Of a stretch of DNA of 64,000 bases, positions 51,764 through 60,930 are shown one piece after another. The notes under the pieces were generated by a model. The model did no database searches. It saw only the letters and a program-made list of their open reading frames with translations, and was not told where the DNA came from. Made by a program: the position numbers and the translations under genes. Numbering within the stretch: position 1 is the first letter of the stretch; each line of letters starts with the position of its first letter. Source of the stretch: CAYMZZ01 sp964395095 (lineage in GTDB: Bacteria > Bacteroidota > Bacteroidia > Chitinophagales > Chitinophagaceae); NCBI GenBank assembly GCA_964395095.1, contig CAYMZZ010000001.1:1-64000 (forward strand). The letters are read 5' to 3'.

Positions 51764-52893
51764 ATGGCTTTTCAAAAGGTATTAGAATTAAGTGAGCTGC
51801 CGGCCGGCACATCAAAAGTGGTAAAGTTGGGTAATAAAAAAGTTGCCCTGTTTAATTACAATGGTAAAATTACAGCACTTGGTAACGCCTGCCTTCATCG
51901 TGGCGGCCCATTGGGGCTGGGTTGTGTAGAAAAAAAAACGATGGCTACTATGTAACATGCCCCTGGCATGGCTGGGAATATAATATTGAATCTGGGGCTG
52001 CTCCGCCGGGCTACCACGACCAACAATCTGTTTTTGAAGTAAAAGTAGAAGGCAATGATATTTTACTAAACGATAAAGAACTTGTTGCTGCTAAAAAAGC
52101 CAATCATGATTCTCCCTTACTGGAAGATTTGGTAAAGCTTAAGTATCAAACCACACCGGATTCATTGAACATATTGGGCATTTCTGCTACCAATATGAAT
52201 AATGGATTGCCCCGTTATTCCACATCAGAAGCTGCTTTAGAAGATGTATTGGAATATGCAAAAGAGAAACATAATGCCGCTACAAAGACTTTGAAATTGA
52301 GAAATTTGAATTTCAGGCATTGCGAGGGCTACTATTCACAACATGCCCAGGCATGTAACTGGCCGTGCAGTATTACCGAGGCAGAACCTGCCGATGGAAT
52401 GACACAAATTTATACCGACATGGTATTGTGGGCCGATATTGTATTGCTGGCTACACCTATCCGGTGGGGGCAGGCCTCCTCCCTATATTATAAAATGTGT
52501 GAACGGTTAAATACAGTACAAAATCAAATAACCATTAAAGATAAAATCCTTATTAAAAACAAAGTGGCCTCATTTATTATTACTGGCGGGCAGGATAATA
52601 TTCAACAGGTGTCGGGTCAAATGATGAGCTTCTTTACAAGTCTCGGTTTTGTTATTCCGCCTTTTAGTTTTGTAGGATGGAGCCGTGGGTGGACGGCTGA
52701 GGATATGGACAAAAACGTATTACAGTTTAAAAAGAACGAATATGTAAAACGAAGCAGCCGGGAAATGCTGGATAACACCGTGGAATTATTAATGAATATT
52801 AAAAAGATGGATTACAAAAAAATTACCGCACCGTTGCCGCACAAAAAAGATTCATTTACCGGCGATATGGAAAACCCTGATATGAATCTATAA
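51764..52893 (+). pseudogene. Rieske [2Fe-2S] - flavodoxin-reductase fusion split by a frameshift
   Basis: The first frame (51764-51955) has the Rieske half-site CLHRGGPLG. A second frame, already open at 51922, continues VTCPWHGWEYNIESG with the other half-site and then an NAD(P)H-dependent FMN-reductase-like flavodoxin domain (HCEGYYSQHAQACNWPC, LATPIRWGQASSLYYKM). The shift falls in a run of nine A residues at 51930-51938, and one more A would rejoin both frames. The intact product would be about 376 residues. It may be a sequencing error, a real mutation, or slippage-controlled expression. Confidence 0.8.
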
Positions 52894-53047
52894 TGTAATG
52901 AAGACGTAGAGAAACGGTGCATTGTCAAATTGTACACCCGATATAATTTAGAAACTACCGCTGCCGATGTATCCTTCCCTGATTTTTTAGCAACATTCCG
53001 TCACACTTATTTTACGCAAACGCCGTGATGGACGTTCGTTTCATTTG

Positions 53048-53779
53048 TCAAATTTGAATTTTAATTATGGTCTTATCGTCGGTTCTAATGCCTTGTTCAA
53101 TTTCAAGTTGTTCGGCTAACAGTATTATATTTTCAACTGTATTTTCTAAAATGTAATTTGATAATTTAGGGTTTACAAACATTTCTAATCCATCTGAAAA
53201 AATGCAAATAGTGTCGTTACTTTCAATATCAAATTCACCACTTTCCATAAAAAAGTCAGCGTTTGCATTGCCATTTAATACTCCATATGCTAACGGATGA
53301 TTGGGGTTGTTACATATCTCTGTTCTGATTGTTTTACTGTCAAATTTTTGGTTGGATTTTCGTAGCCGCTCTGTCTGCTTGTTATTGAAAATTTTCACAT
53401 GGGTTTTTCTAAACAATAAGCCAAAGCAGTCGCCTACTGAAACCCACTCTGCCCTGCTTTTCTGAATACGGATTATTAGGGCAACTAAGCCAGGCTTAAA
53501 ATAACCGGTATAGCCTTTGTTTATTTGTTCTATTTCCTTGTTAGCTTTTTGAAATAAAGTTTTGAGATTGCTTTTGCTGTCGTAGCGCAGCTTACAAAAA
53601 TTAACAAAGGCTTCTGTCAATGCAACAGAAGGGCTTGGATTAGGATAAACACCATCTTCTCTGTCTCTTGAAACGCCATCAACTACAAGGAAAACATTTT
53701 CTCCAATATCAACCCAAATATTGTCTTCATTTGGTTTGTCAGGTAGTTTGTTCTTAACAGTGCTTGAAGTTACTCTCAT
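53048..53779 (-). CDS. PP2C-family protein phosphatase
   Basis: The 243-residue protein has the PPM metal-binding blocks: KPNEDNIWVDIG, LVVDGVSRD, VSVGDCFGLLF, CIFSDGLEMF and the final RTDDKTIIKI. The Asp residues coordinate two metal ions for Ser/Thr dephosphorylation. It is the only minus-strand gene within the redox island, with its own upstream region divergent from the P5C dehydrogenase gene. It could counter an unknown kinase or act on stress regulation; nothing nearby names the substrate. Confidence 0.85.
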   Translation of the reverse strand: MRVTSSTVKNKLPDKPNEDNIWVDIGENVFLVVDGVSRDREDGVYPNPSPSVALTEAFVNFCKLRYDSKSNLKTLFQKANKEIEQINKGYTGYFKPGLVALIIRIQKSRAEWVSVGDCFGLLFRKTHVKIFNNKQTERLRKSNQKFDSKTIRTEICNNPNHPLAYGVLNGNANADFFMESGEFDIESNDTICIFSDGLEMFVNPKLSNYILENTVENIILLAEQLEIEQGIRTDDKTIIKIQI

Positions 53780-53840
53780 TTGGTTGTTCTAAAATGATAC
53801 ACAATAAACATGATTTTGTAATCAGCAAAAATATTAACAG

Positions 53841-53870
53841 GCAATATTTACAAATAACAAGGTGCATTTT
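53841..53870 (+). promoter_or_regulatory. candidate operator, copy 3 (upstream of pruA-like gene)
   Basis: GCAATATTTACAAATAACAA followed by GGTGC shares the ATTTACAAATA core and the downstream GTG with copies 1 and 2. It lies between the divergent phosphatase and P5C dehydrogenase genes. Confidence 0.4.
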
Positions 53871-53979
53871 GAACAAAACGTTTACTATATTATCTGCAAC
53901 TTGCGAATTATTATTTAACTTCCGTTTTATAATATAAAACCTTTAAAGTTTATGTTTTTTGTATGCAAAAATAATCTAA

Positions 53980-55611
53980 ATGCCAAACGCAATATTTAAC
54001 CCCAAAAAGCCTGTTAACGAGCCGGTAAAAGATTACCTGCCGGGCAGTAAAGAAAGAGAAGACCTAAAAGCAGCGCTGCAAAAACTAAAAGCATCGGTTG
54101 TTGAAATTCCCATGTACATCAATAACCAGGAAGTAAAAAGCAGCGAAAAAGTCAATATCTATTCTCCACACAATCATAGCCAATTGCTTGGCCATTATTA
54201 CATGGGCGAAAAGAAGCATGTTACAATGGCTATTGATGCTGCTTTGGCAGCCCGTAAAAAGTGGGCTGATATGCCTTGGGAACAAAGAGCCTCTGTTTTT
54301 TTAAAAGCGGCCGACCTCATGACCGGCAAGTACCGGGCAAAGCTTAATGCTGCATCCATATTGGGGCAAGGCAAAACCATTCACCAATCAGAAATTGACA
54401 GCATTTGTGAATCGGCCGATTTTTTAAGGTTTAATGTAGATTACATGTCCGAAATCTATAAAGACCAACCCGAATCCCCGGATGGGGTTTGGAACAGGAT
54501 GGAATACCGTCCTTTGGAAGGTTTTATTTTTGCTCTTACCCCATTCAATTTTACCTCAATAGCCTGTAACCTGCCTACAAGCTGTGCCATGATGGGTAAT
54601 GTGGTAGTGTGGAAGCCCAGCAATAACCAGATTTACAGCGCCATAGTTCTTATGGAAATTTATATGGAAGCAGGATTACCTGAAGGGGTTATCAACTTAA
54701 TATATCCCTCCGGGCCTGATGCTGCAGAAGTTGTTTTTGAGCATCCTGATTTTGCAGGCATCCACTTTACCGGCAGTACAGGTGTATTTCAAAATATTTG
54801 GCAAAAAATCGGTAACAATATTCACAAGTACAAGGCATACCCCCGAATTGTTGGCGAAACAGGTGGTAAAGACTTTATTATGGCACACAGCAGCGCCAAT
54901 GTGGATGCATTGGTTACAGCAATAATCAGGGGGGCTTTTGAGTACCAGGGCCAGAAATGTTCAGCAGCATCAAGAGCATATGTACCAGCCAGTTTGTGGC
55001 CACAGGTAAAAGAAAAACTAACCCAGCAGGTAAACGATATTAAAATAGGCTCGCCGGAAGATTTGGGTAATTTTATGGGAGCTGTTATTGATGAAAAAAG
55101 TTTTGATAAACTAAATGGATATATTAATGCAGCCAAAGCAGACCCTGATGTGGAATTACTAACCGGGGGCGACAACAGCAAGGATGTTGGCTATTTTATT
55201 AAACCCACTATAATCAAAACAAACAATCCAAAATACATAACCATGTGTGAAGAACTGTTTGGCCCTGTTCTTACATTATATGTTTACGGGGATAATGAAT
55301 TTGAAGCTATTTTGGATTTAGTGGATTCCACTTCCATCTATGCACTCACAGGTTCTTTTTTTGCAGATGACCGTGATATTATTAATTATGCAACTAAAAA
55401 ACTAAATCAATCGGCCGGTAATTTTTATATCAATGATAAGCCTACAGGAGCAGTGGTGGGCCAGCAGCCATTTGGTGGCGCCAGGGGTAGCGGAACAAAT
55501 GATAAAGCAGGCTCTAAGATAAATCTGATGCGCTGGGTTTCTGCCAGAACAATTAAAGAAAACTTTATACCACCTATAGATTACAAGTATCCTTTTATGA
55601 AACCTGAATAG
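53980..55611 (+). CDS. pruA: L-glutamate gamma-semialdehyde (1-pyrroline-5-carboxylate) dehydrogenase
   Basis: This 543-residue enzyme oxidises glutamate semialdehyde from proline breakdown to glutamate with NAD+. It has the aldehyde-dehydrogenase blocks FTSIACNLPTSCAMMGN, the Rossmann GSTGVFQNIW, GETGGKDF (catalytic Glu region) and YQGQKCSAASRAY with the catalytic Cys. QPFGGARGSGTNDKAG near the end is specific for the P5CDH branch. It starts a run with the lipoprotein gene 35 bp downstream. The proline link to an oxidative-stress island is plausible through redox balance, but inferred. Confidence 0.93.
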   Translation: MPNAIFNPKKPVNEPVKDYLPGSKEREDLKAALQKLKASVVEIPMYINNQEVKSSEKVNIYSPHNHSQLLGHYYMGEKKHVTMAIDAALAARKKWADMPWEQRASVFLKAADLMTGKYRAKLNAASILGQGKTIHQSEIDSICESADFLRFNVDYMSEIYKDQPESPDGVWNRMEYRPLEGFIFALTPFNFTSIACNLPTSCAMMGNVVVWKPSNNQIYSAIVLMEIYMEAGLPEGVINLIYPSGPDAAEVVFEHPDFAGIHFTGSTGVFQNIWQKIGNNIHKYKAYPRIVGETGGKDFIMAHSSANVDALVTAIIRGAFEYQGQKCSAASRAYVPASLWPQVKEKLTQQVNDIKIGSPEDLGNFMGAVIDEKSFDKLNGYINAAKADPDVELLTGGDNSKDVGYFIKPTIIKTNNPKYITMCEELFGPVLTLYVYGDNEFEAILDLVDSTSIYALTGSFFADDRDIINYATKKLNQSAGNFYINDKPTGAVVGQQPFGGARGSGTNDKAGSKINLMRWVSARTIKENFIPPIDYKYPFMKPE

Positions 55612-55646
55612 TCAATAATTACATCAAACGCTTAAATAAATTAAAA

Positions 55647-57047
55647 ATGATACAGTTAAGTTTTAAATCATCCCTACCTCTTTTGGCAGTAACTTTCTTA
55701 ATGTTCACTGCCTGTAATAACTCTGGTAGTAATGAAAAGGCCACTAACCATTCAGCACATCAACCAGACAGCAGCAGCCAAGCACCTGTTGGGTATATTT
55801 ATACTACTACAAATGGTGAAGGCGAAAACCAGGTGGTAGGTTTTGAACGATATGCTGATGGCAATTTAGGTAATGAAAAAGTGTATGGCACACAAAGCAA
55901 TGGCGGTTCAAAAAGTACCGACCCTGTATTTGGCGATTACGATTACCAGGGGTCAATACAAATAATAGATAACTACCTGCTTACAGTAAATACAGGCGGT
56001 AATACAGTATCGGTTTTTGATTTGAATAAAAAAGATGGCAGCTTAAAATGGAAATCAAATTTTGACAGTAAGGGCCAGCGGCCGGTAAGTATTGGCTATA
56101 CAAAAGTAGCCGGTAGCGAAACGGAATACTGGGTTACTGTTGCCAACCAGTGGGGCATTCCTACGGCTTTATATGAAGGTGAAAAATTTGTAAGGTTGCC
56201 AAATGATGCGTTTTTCAAACAAGACCTGGCTAAGCCGGATGCTTCCGATGAAGTGCGTAACGTTCAGCTGTATAAGTTTGATACAAAAACCGGCACTGTC
56301 ACTTACAGTGGCCTGGTAGATAAATACACAAGAAAATGGGGTGGCCCGGTGCAGGTGGCATTTAGCCCCGATGGAAAAAAAATAGCTGTTACACTTTGGG
56401 GCATTCCTCATTTCTTAACCGAGCACCCTATTTTGAAAGAAACACAACCCAGCCGTGTATATGTGTATGATTTTGTAGATGGCAAGGCTATTAATCCCCG
56501 TTATTTTGAAGAAGACGGTGTAATAGGCGCAGTTGGTTTTAATTGGGGAAATGATAACAGCACATTATTTGTGTCTTACTTTAATCTGATAGATACAAAA
56601 ACAGACCACGGGTTGGTCGTATTGCGGGATGATAATAAAAAACTCATCAAACAAAGCAATCATACTACCGGTGCCACAGGCGATGTAGATGAAGCCTGCT
56701 GGACAGCTATGAATGCTGATAAAAGCATGCTGTACGTAGTGAGTTTTTATTCAAACGTAATTACACCTTTTAAAATTGAAAACAACAAGGTGGTGAAAAC
56801 ATTGCCGTATGAAGGGGTGAAAAAGGATAACCCTGTGAATGACTTAAAAGATGTGTACGTTGCACCAGATAATAAAATGCTGTATTGCATTGGGGCTTTA
56901 AACAGTTACTCCATCAAGCATTTTATGATTGCAGCCGATGGCAGCCTCAAATTTCATGATGAAAAAGTATTAGATATAACAAAATCAGCCTTAGGCAAAC
57001 CTGGTGTATACGATTTGTGTGGGTTAGCAGGTTATGATGTTCAATAG
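55647..57047 (+). CDS. beta-propeller (lactonase-like) lipoprotein
   Basis: A lipoprotein signal ends TFLMFTACNNSG (Cys about residue 24). The rest, about 430 residues, shows repeated four-strand propeller blades such as YTTTNGEGENQVVGFERYADG, VSVFDLNKKDGSLKW and VAFSPDGKKIAVTLWG, similar to the 7-bladed lactonase / YncE-like families. Probable surface protein, substrate unknown. It follows the P5CDH gene closely. Confidence 0.75.
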   Translation: MIQLSFKSSLPLLAVTFLMFTACNNSGSNEKATNHSAHQPDSSSQAPVGYIYTTTNGEGENQVVGFERYADGNLGNEKVYGTQSNGGSKSTDPVFGDYDYQGSIQIIDNYLLTVNTGGNTVSVFDLNKKDGSLKWKSNFDSKGQRPVSIGYTKVAGSETEYWVTVANQWGIPTALYEGEKFVRLPNDAFFKQDLAKPDASDEVRNVQLYKFDTKTGTVTYSGLVDKYTRKWGGPVQVAFSPDGKKIAVTLWGIPHFLTEHPILKETQPSRVYVYDFVDGKAINPRYFEEDGVIGAVGFNWGNDNSTLFVSYFNLIDTKTDHGLVVLRDDNKKLIKQSNHTTGATGDVDEACWTAMNADKSMLYVVSFYSNVITPFKIENNKVVKTLPYEGVKKDNPVNDLKDVYVAPDNKMLYCIGALNSYSIKHFMIAADGSLKFHDEKVLDITKSALGKPGVYDLCGLAGYDVQ

Positions 57048-57100
57048 CTAATTTTTTATATCTTACGGTAATAATTATTTACAACTCTTGCTTCTGAGTA

Positions 57101-57919
57101 ATGGAAATAGAAAAATTCATTAAATCTGAACATAGTGTTCATAATATGGCACGGATTCTTGGAGCTATTGGCAAGGCGTATATTAATCCCGTTTCAGACT
57201 ATAGCCATACAAATCTCCGCTGGTGCGAAATAAATCACCACTTAGAAACAAGAAGTTTTACTTTACCCGGAGGTGATACGGTTTGGGTAAGTTATCATCC
57301 TGCTCATTTACATTTTCATGTATATGTGAATGATGAAAAAGATAACAAAAAGATGGTGCTGGTTAAGAATAATTCTATTGAATTTGTAAAACAGAAATTT
57401 GTAAAAATCCTCAATGACCTTGCTTTGGACGCAAATAAATTTTTGCCGAACCTCAGGTTCAGGCATCTTGAATTGCTGGATGATAATGGAAAATTATTTT
57501 TACCTGATAAACCCAGCCTGCACCAGTTTGAAACAATACGCAGCGAAGCAAACCGTATTTTGCAGGAGTATCTTTTGCAGAGTGGATTACAAAGTGAGAT
57601 ACGGGTATGGGAAAATAATTTTGATACAGGTATTTATTGTCAATTCGCAAATGGAACAGACCAATATGCAGGTTATGCCCAGGCAGATAAGGAAGCATAC
57701 GATAAACCTTATTTTTACAATAGTTTTTTTGTAAACGGAAAAAAAATTATTCCCATTAATTTCAAACAGGCTAAAAACACTATTTGGGAAACCGAAAATT
57801 GGGGTGGCGCCATTTTACCAATGGACAGGTTTGAAACTATGGAAGAATTTTTAGCGGCCGCCCCCGCCTTTTTAAATGAAACAACTGAAATATTTTTATC
57901 ATCAATAAAACAACAATAA
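57101..57919 (+). CDS. hypothetical protein, 272 aa
   Basis: I do not recognise this protein. It is soluble, with His/Asn-rich patches near the start (RWCEINHHLETRSF, SYHPAHLHFHVYVND) that could hold a metal. A helical middle (RSEANRILQEYLLQSGLQS) and an aromatic end (WETENWGGAILPMDRF) follow. It is followed 6 bp later by the next gene. A TAATTATTTACAACTC stretch upstream (57071-57086) loosely resembles the island's ATTTACAAAT sites. Confidence 0.6.
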   Translation: MEIEKFIKSEHSVHNMARILGAIGKAYINPVSDYSHTNLRWCEINHHLETRSFTLPGGDTVWVSYHPAHLHFHVYVNDEKDNKKMVLVKNNSIEFVKQKFVKILNDLALDANKFLPNLRFRHLELLDDNGKLFLPDKPSLHQFETIRSEANRILQEYLLQSGLQSEIRVWENNFDTGIYCQFANGTDQYAGYAQADKEAYDKPYFYNSFFVNGKKIIPINFKQAKNTIWETENWGGAILPMDRFETMEEFLAAAPAFLNETTEIFLSSIKQQ

Positions 57920-57925
57920 CACAAA

Positions 57926-58477
57926 ATGAAATTAACAGAAAACAACTTGGTTGGAGCAGTAAAAGAATTAATTGGAAAGGGCTATTCTGATGATTTCAGG
58001 ATTAAAGAAAATAAACTGGCAGCTACCCAATCGGGTATTGAGTTACAACCAAAAGATTTTTCCATTGATGCAGCCTATAAGTTTGAGGGTGCAGAATCAG
58101 AGCTGGATACACAATATTTATTTGCAATTTCATCAACCGATGGAAAAACCAAAGGTTTGCTGATTGATGCACTTGATATTTATCAGGAATTAGAGGATGC
58201 TGACATTACTCAAAAACTTAATGTGCAATTTGAAACCTATGTGTTTGACGATAATAAAGCCGAACAGAAATATGGTCTGCCCAAAGTATATAAAACGAAA
58301 TTTGATGAAAATCCTCACCGCTATGAATTACGTTTGGGTTATCCTGATTTTCCACCATGCCCCTTTGGAAATTCCTTTAGCATGCTGGGATTTGATAAAG
58401 ACACCAATCAATATGTATGGTTAGTTACAAGCATCATTAAAGATAAAAGGCTTAGCAAAGTAGGATTTAACAAATAA
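57926..58477 (+). CDS. hypothetical protein, 183 aa, with domain seen in small Bacteroidota proteins
   Basis: The first 90 residues (VKELIGKGYSDDFRIKENKL, then FSIDAAYKFEGAESELDTQYLFAISS) match a short family often mislabelled phosphoribosylpyrophosphate synthetase in Bacteroidota, which lacks any PRPP-synthetase motif. The extra 90 residues are an unfamiliar region ending YVWLVTSIIKDKRLSKVGF. Function unknown. The next gene starts on its last base. A related short protein lies at 60099-60320. Confidence 0.6.
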   Translation: MKLTENNLVGAVKELIGKGYSDDFRIKENKLAATQSGIELQPKDFSIDAAYKFEGAESELDTQYLFAISSTDGKTKGLLIDALDIYQELEDADITQKLNVQFETYVFDDNKAEQKYGLPKVYKTKFDENPHRYELRLGYPDFPPCPFGNSFSMLGFDKDTNQYVWLVTSIIKDKRLSKVGFNK

Positions 58478-58863
58478 TGGACTGGTATCTTCCTATAACA
58501 ATAATTCCAGGAGTTGGTGTACTGATTGTTTCAACAACCAACCAGATTATTGCTTTGAATATAGATATTGCACAGATGATATCCAATAAGAGTTGTATGG
58601 AGCAAATGCGGATTTTTGATAAAAAAAATAACCAGTTAAAAAAGCTGGCAAGAGCTACGGTATTATTTTATATCTCCAGCGCTTTATATGTTTTTTCCGG
58701 CTTGTCAGGCGCTTTTATGAGCAGCAGGGGTGTTTCTGAAGTTGTGTTAATTGCTGCAACGGCCTGCCTCTTTGCTGCCTTGGGTTATTTAATCTTTTAT
58801 GGGCACGACTTAATAAAAATTCAGAAAATACAAGTAGAACAGATTAAAAACACAAAACAATGA
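58477..58863 (+). CDS. DUF2721-like membrane protein, 128 aa
   Basis: Three hydrophobic helices (about 4-24, 62-82 and 89-110) flank a polar loop, and the early segment VSTTNQIIALNIDIAQMI fits DUF2721 proteins, whose role is unknown. It overlaps the preceding stop by one base and the following ATG by 4 bp, so translation is coupled. Confidence 0.65.
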   Translation: MDWYLPITIIPGVGVLIVSTTNQIIALNIDIAQMISNKSCMEQMRIFDKKNNQLKKLARATVLFYISSALYVFSGLSGAFMSSRGVSEVVLIAATACLFAALGYLIFYGHDLIKIQKIQVEQIKNTKQ

Positions 58864-59189
58864 TTGTAGGAGTATTTAAAAGCAGGGTAAACCCTGATTT
58901 TGCTGATGAGTTTAAGAGACTGTATGCTGAAATGAGCAACCACATTGCCAGAATAGATGGTTATAAAGGCCACAAAATGTATAAAGCAGATGATGGTGAA
59001 GCTGTAGTAGTAGTGGAGTTTGAAGATGATGTATCCTTTGAAGCCTGGGACAAACATCCGGCGCATAAAAAAGCAAAAGAAAGAGGCAAGCTTGAAGTAT
59101 TTGATTTTTATGATGTAATGGTGGGCAAAGTCTTTGAAAGGCATACTAAACCAGAGCAAGAACCTTTTATTCCTCCTTTTTTTATATAG
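58860..59189 (+). CDS. antibiotic-biosynthesis-monooxygenase (ABM) superfamily protein
   Basis: The 109-residue protein has the ferredoxin-like ABM pattern: IVGVFKSRVNPDFADEFKRL, a helix, MSNHIARIDGYKGHKMYKAD, and AVVVVEFEDDVSFEAWDKHPAHKKAKERG. The family includes heme-degrading and quinone-oxidising enzymes as well as proteins of unknown activity. It precedes the OsmC-like gene by 3 bp and so is co-expressed with it. Confidence 0.75.
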   Translation: MIVGVFKSRVNPDFADEFKRLYAEMSNHIARIDGYKGHKMYKADDGEAVVVVEFEDDVSFEAWDKHPAHKKAKERGKLEVFDFYDVMVGKVFERHTKPEQEPFIPPFFI

Positions 59190-59192
59190 AAT

Positions 59193-59606
59193 ATGGCAAC
59201 AACAGTAAATATTAAAAACATACCCGAGGGTTATCAATCCATTATTACCAATGGCAGGCACAGCATCGTTGGCGATGAACCCGTAAACAGCAAAGGCACA
59301 GATTTGGGCCTCAGTCCAAGTGAATTAGTATTAAGTGGCCTGGCCATGTGCAAGGTTGGAACGGTTAGGTACATTGCAAGAAAAAACAACTGGGAAATAG
59401 GCAATGTGGAAGCCACACTGGAGCAGGAAGTAAAAAGAGACAGCAGTGGAACACGTACCGTGGTGAAGGTAAATTTAAAAATTGAGGGTGATATTACCGA
59501 AGAACAAAGAGCCGAACTTTTAAAGCAGGCTGATAACTGCTATATACACCGCCTGCTAAATGGAGAATGGGATATTCAGCCAATTCAAACAGTGTTAGAA
59601 AAATAA
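59193..59606 (+). CDS. OsmC-family peroxide reductase
   Basis: OsmC/Ohr proteins reduce organic hydroperoxides using two cysteines and lipoyl or thiol donors. Here they appear in SGLAMCKVGTVRY (about residue 52) and LKQADNCYIHRLL (about residue 119). The 137-residue length and the LGLSPSELVLSG start block fit the family. Sits between the ABM-like and thioredoxin-like genes. Confidence 0.88.
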   Translation: MATTVNIKNIPEGYQSIITNGRHSIVGDEPVNSKGTDLGLSPSELVLSGLAMCKVGTVRYIARKNNWEIGNVEATLEQEVKRDSSGTRTVVKVNLKIEGDITEEQRAELLKQADNCYIHRLLNGEWDIQPIQTVLEK

Positions 59607-59633
59607 CCGGGTTTTATTACAGGAAATATATCT

Positions 59634-60092
59634 ATGACAGGATTAACAAAAGCAGAGCTTATTAAGGGTTGGAAGCTGAAAACGATTACCGGTACTGATA
59701 TACCTGATATAACCGCATTTGCCGGAAAGCCGCTGCTGATTTTATTTTTTAACCTGGGGTGCCCTGGATGTAAAGGAAGGGCCCTGCCTTTTGCCAATAG
59801 TATAGTAGTTGATTATGGTAATTTGGTAAATGTTTGCGGCATACACACAAATTTTGAGGGGCTTGACTACTCCGATGAGGAATTAATAAAGGCAAAGGAA
59901 ACTTATTATATCAGGTTTCCTTATTACAGAGATTTTAATTTCAATACAACCTTTATCAATTATGAAGCAGGAGGAACTCCGCACTGGATACTTACAGACA
60001 AAGAGTTAAACCCCGTTTATTCTATATTTGGCTCTGACCCTAATAATGCTTTACTTAGACTTGAATTAAAAATTAAAGAACTATTACAATAA
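59634..60092 (+). CDS. TlpA/redoxin-like thioredoxin-fold protein, cytoplasmic
   Basis: The fold has LLILFFNLGCPGCKGRALPF (CxxC about residue 43) and INYEAGGTPHWILTDKE with the cis-Pro. There is no signal peptide, so it acts in the cytoplasm, unlike the exported relative at 44710. It may supply electrons to the OsmC- or Msr-type enzymes around it. It follows osmC-like by 28 bp. Confidence 0.8.
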   Translation: MTGLTKAELIKGWKLKTITGTDIPDITAFAGKPLLILFFNLGCPGCKGRALPFANSIVVDYGNLVNVCGIHTNFEGLDYSDEELIKAKETYYIRFPYYRDFNFNTTFINYEAGGTPHWILTDKELNPVYSIFGSDPNNALLRLELKIKELLQ

Positions 60093-60098
60093 CAAATT

Positions 60099-60320
60099 AT
60101 GACAAAAGAAGAACTCATTAAAAAAGTTTCATCAGAAGGATACGCTGTAGACCTTACACTTCAGGATGATTGCCTGTATTGCTCTGCCACAGAGGAGAGC
60201 TATTTTTTGCAAAATTTTGATGTAGTTATGGAATACGATTTTGATGAAAACGGGCAAACAAAAAAACTCAGAACTGTAGTATCAACCGAGTACGACCTTT
60301 CGGGATTTTATATAATCTAA
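60099..60320 (+). CDS. small conserved protein, 73 aa
   Basis: The product (KEELIKKVSSEGYAVDLTLQ, two Cys in DDCLYCSATEE) shares the plan of the short Bacteroidota family seen in the first half of the 57926 protein. No function is known. It is 7 bp after the thioredoxin-like gene and 14 bp before the second msrB. Confidence 0.65.
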   Translation: MTKEELIKKVSSEGYAVDLTLQDDCLYCSATEESYFLQNFDVVMEYDFDENGQTKKLRTVVSTEYDLSGFYII

Positions 60321-60333
60321 ATAAATAAATATT

Positions 60334-60780
60334 ATGCTTAAATGGAATGATGTATTAAAGATTGCCAACAACGGCAACCCTGCTCCCGATAAAAGGGTAG
60401 AAAAAACAGAAGAAGAATGGAAAGAACTCTTAACAGAAGAACAATTTTTTGTAACAAGGAATAAGGGAACAGAGCGGCCGCACAGTTCAGAAATGTGCAA
60501 CCTGTTTGAGCCCGGCAAGTATGCTTGTATTTGCTGTGACACAGAACTTTTTGACAGTGGGGAGAAATTTCAAAGCGGAACGGGCTGGCCTTCGTTTACA
60601 CAACCATTAAAGGAAAACGCAGTGGCATATCATAAAGACGGCAGCTATGGAATGATCCGCATAGAAGCGCTTTGCAATACCTGTGATGCACATTTGGGTC
60701 ATGTATTTCAGGATGGACCTGCCCCCTCCGGCCTCAGATATTGTATAAATGCCGTTTCACTAAAAAAAATTAAAGAATAA
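60334..60780 (+). CDS. msrB: peptide-methionine (R)-S-oxide reductase MsrB, second copy
   Basis: The product has CICC and CNTC zinc pairs, GTGWPSFTQP and RYCINA, so the catalytic site is intact. The N-terminal extension (MLKWNDVLKI, then PDKRVEKTEEEWKELLTEEQ) is nearly the same as in the copy at 42703. The two are duplicates retained within one island. It ends the osmC-thioredoxin run, and candidate operator copy 4 follows. Confidence 0.93.
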   Translation: MLKWNDVLKIANNGNPAPDKRVEKTEEEWKELLTEEQFFVTRNKGTERPHSSEMCNLFEPGKYACICCDTELFDSGEKFQSGTGWPSFTQPLKENAVAYHKDGSYGMIRIEALCNTCDAHLGHVFQDGPAPSGLRYCINAVSLKKIKE

Positions 60781-60787
60781 GTAGGGC

Positions 60788-60820
60788 TGGGAAGAATTTA
60801 CAAATTGGAGTGTTCTTTTG
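60788..60820 (+). promoter_or_regulatory. candidate operator, copy 4 (downstream of second msrB)
   Basis: GGGAAGAATTTACAAATTGG followed by AGTGTT keeps the ATTTACAAAT core and downstream GTG of the other copies. It lies 8 bp past the msrB stop, the same position as copy 2 after the first msrB, and about 110 bp before the GreA/GreB-like gene. Confidence 0.4.
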
Positions 60821-60930
60821 TTAATTAGCTATTATCATAAGGAGATATATTTGTAATATCGGGATTAAAATACTAAAAAGCGAAATATAGAGGCATAATA
60901 GCTTAATGCCTCCAAATAAACACTTTTGAT

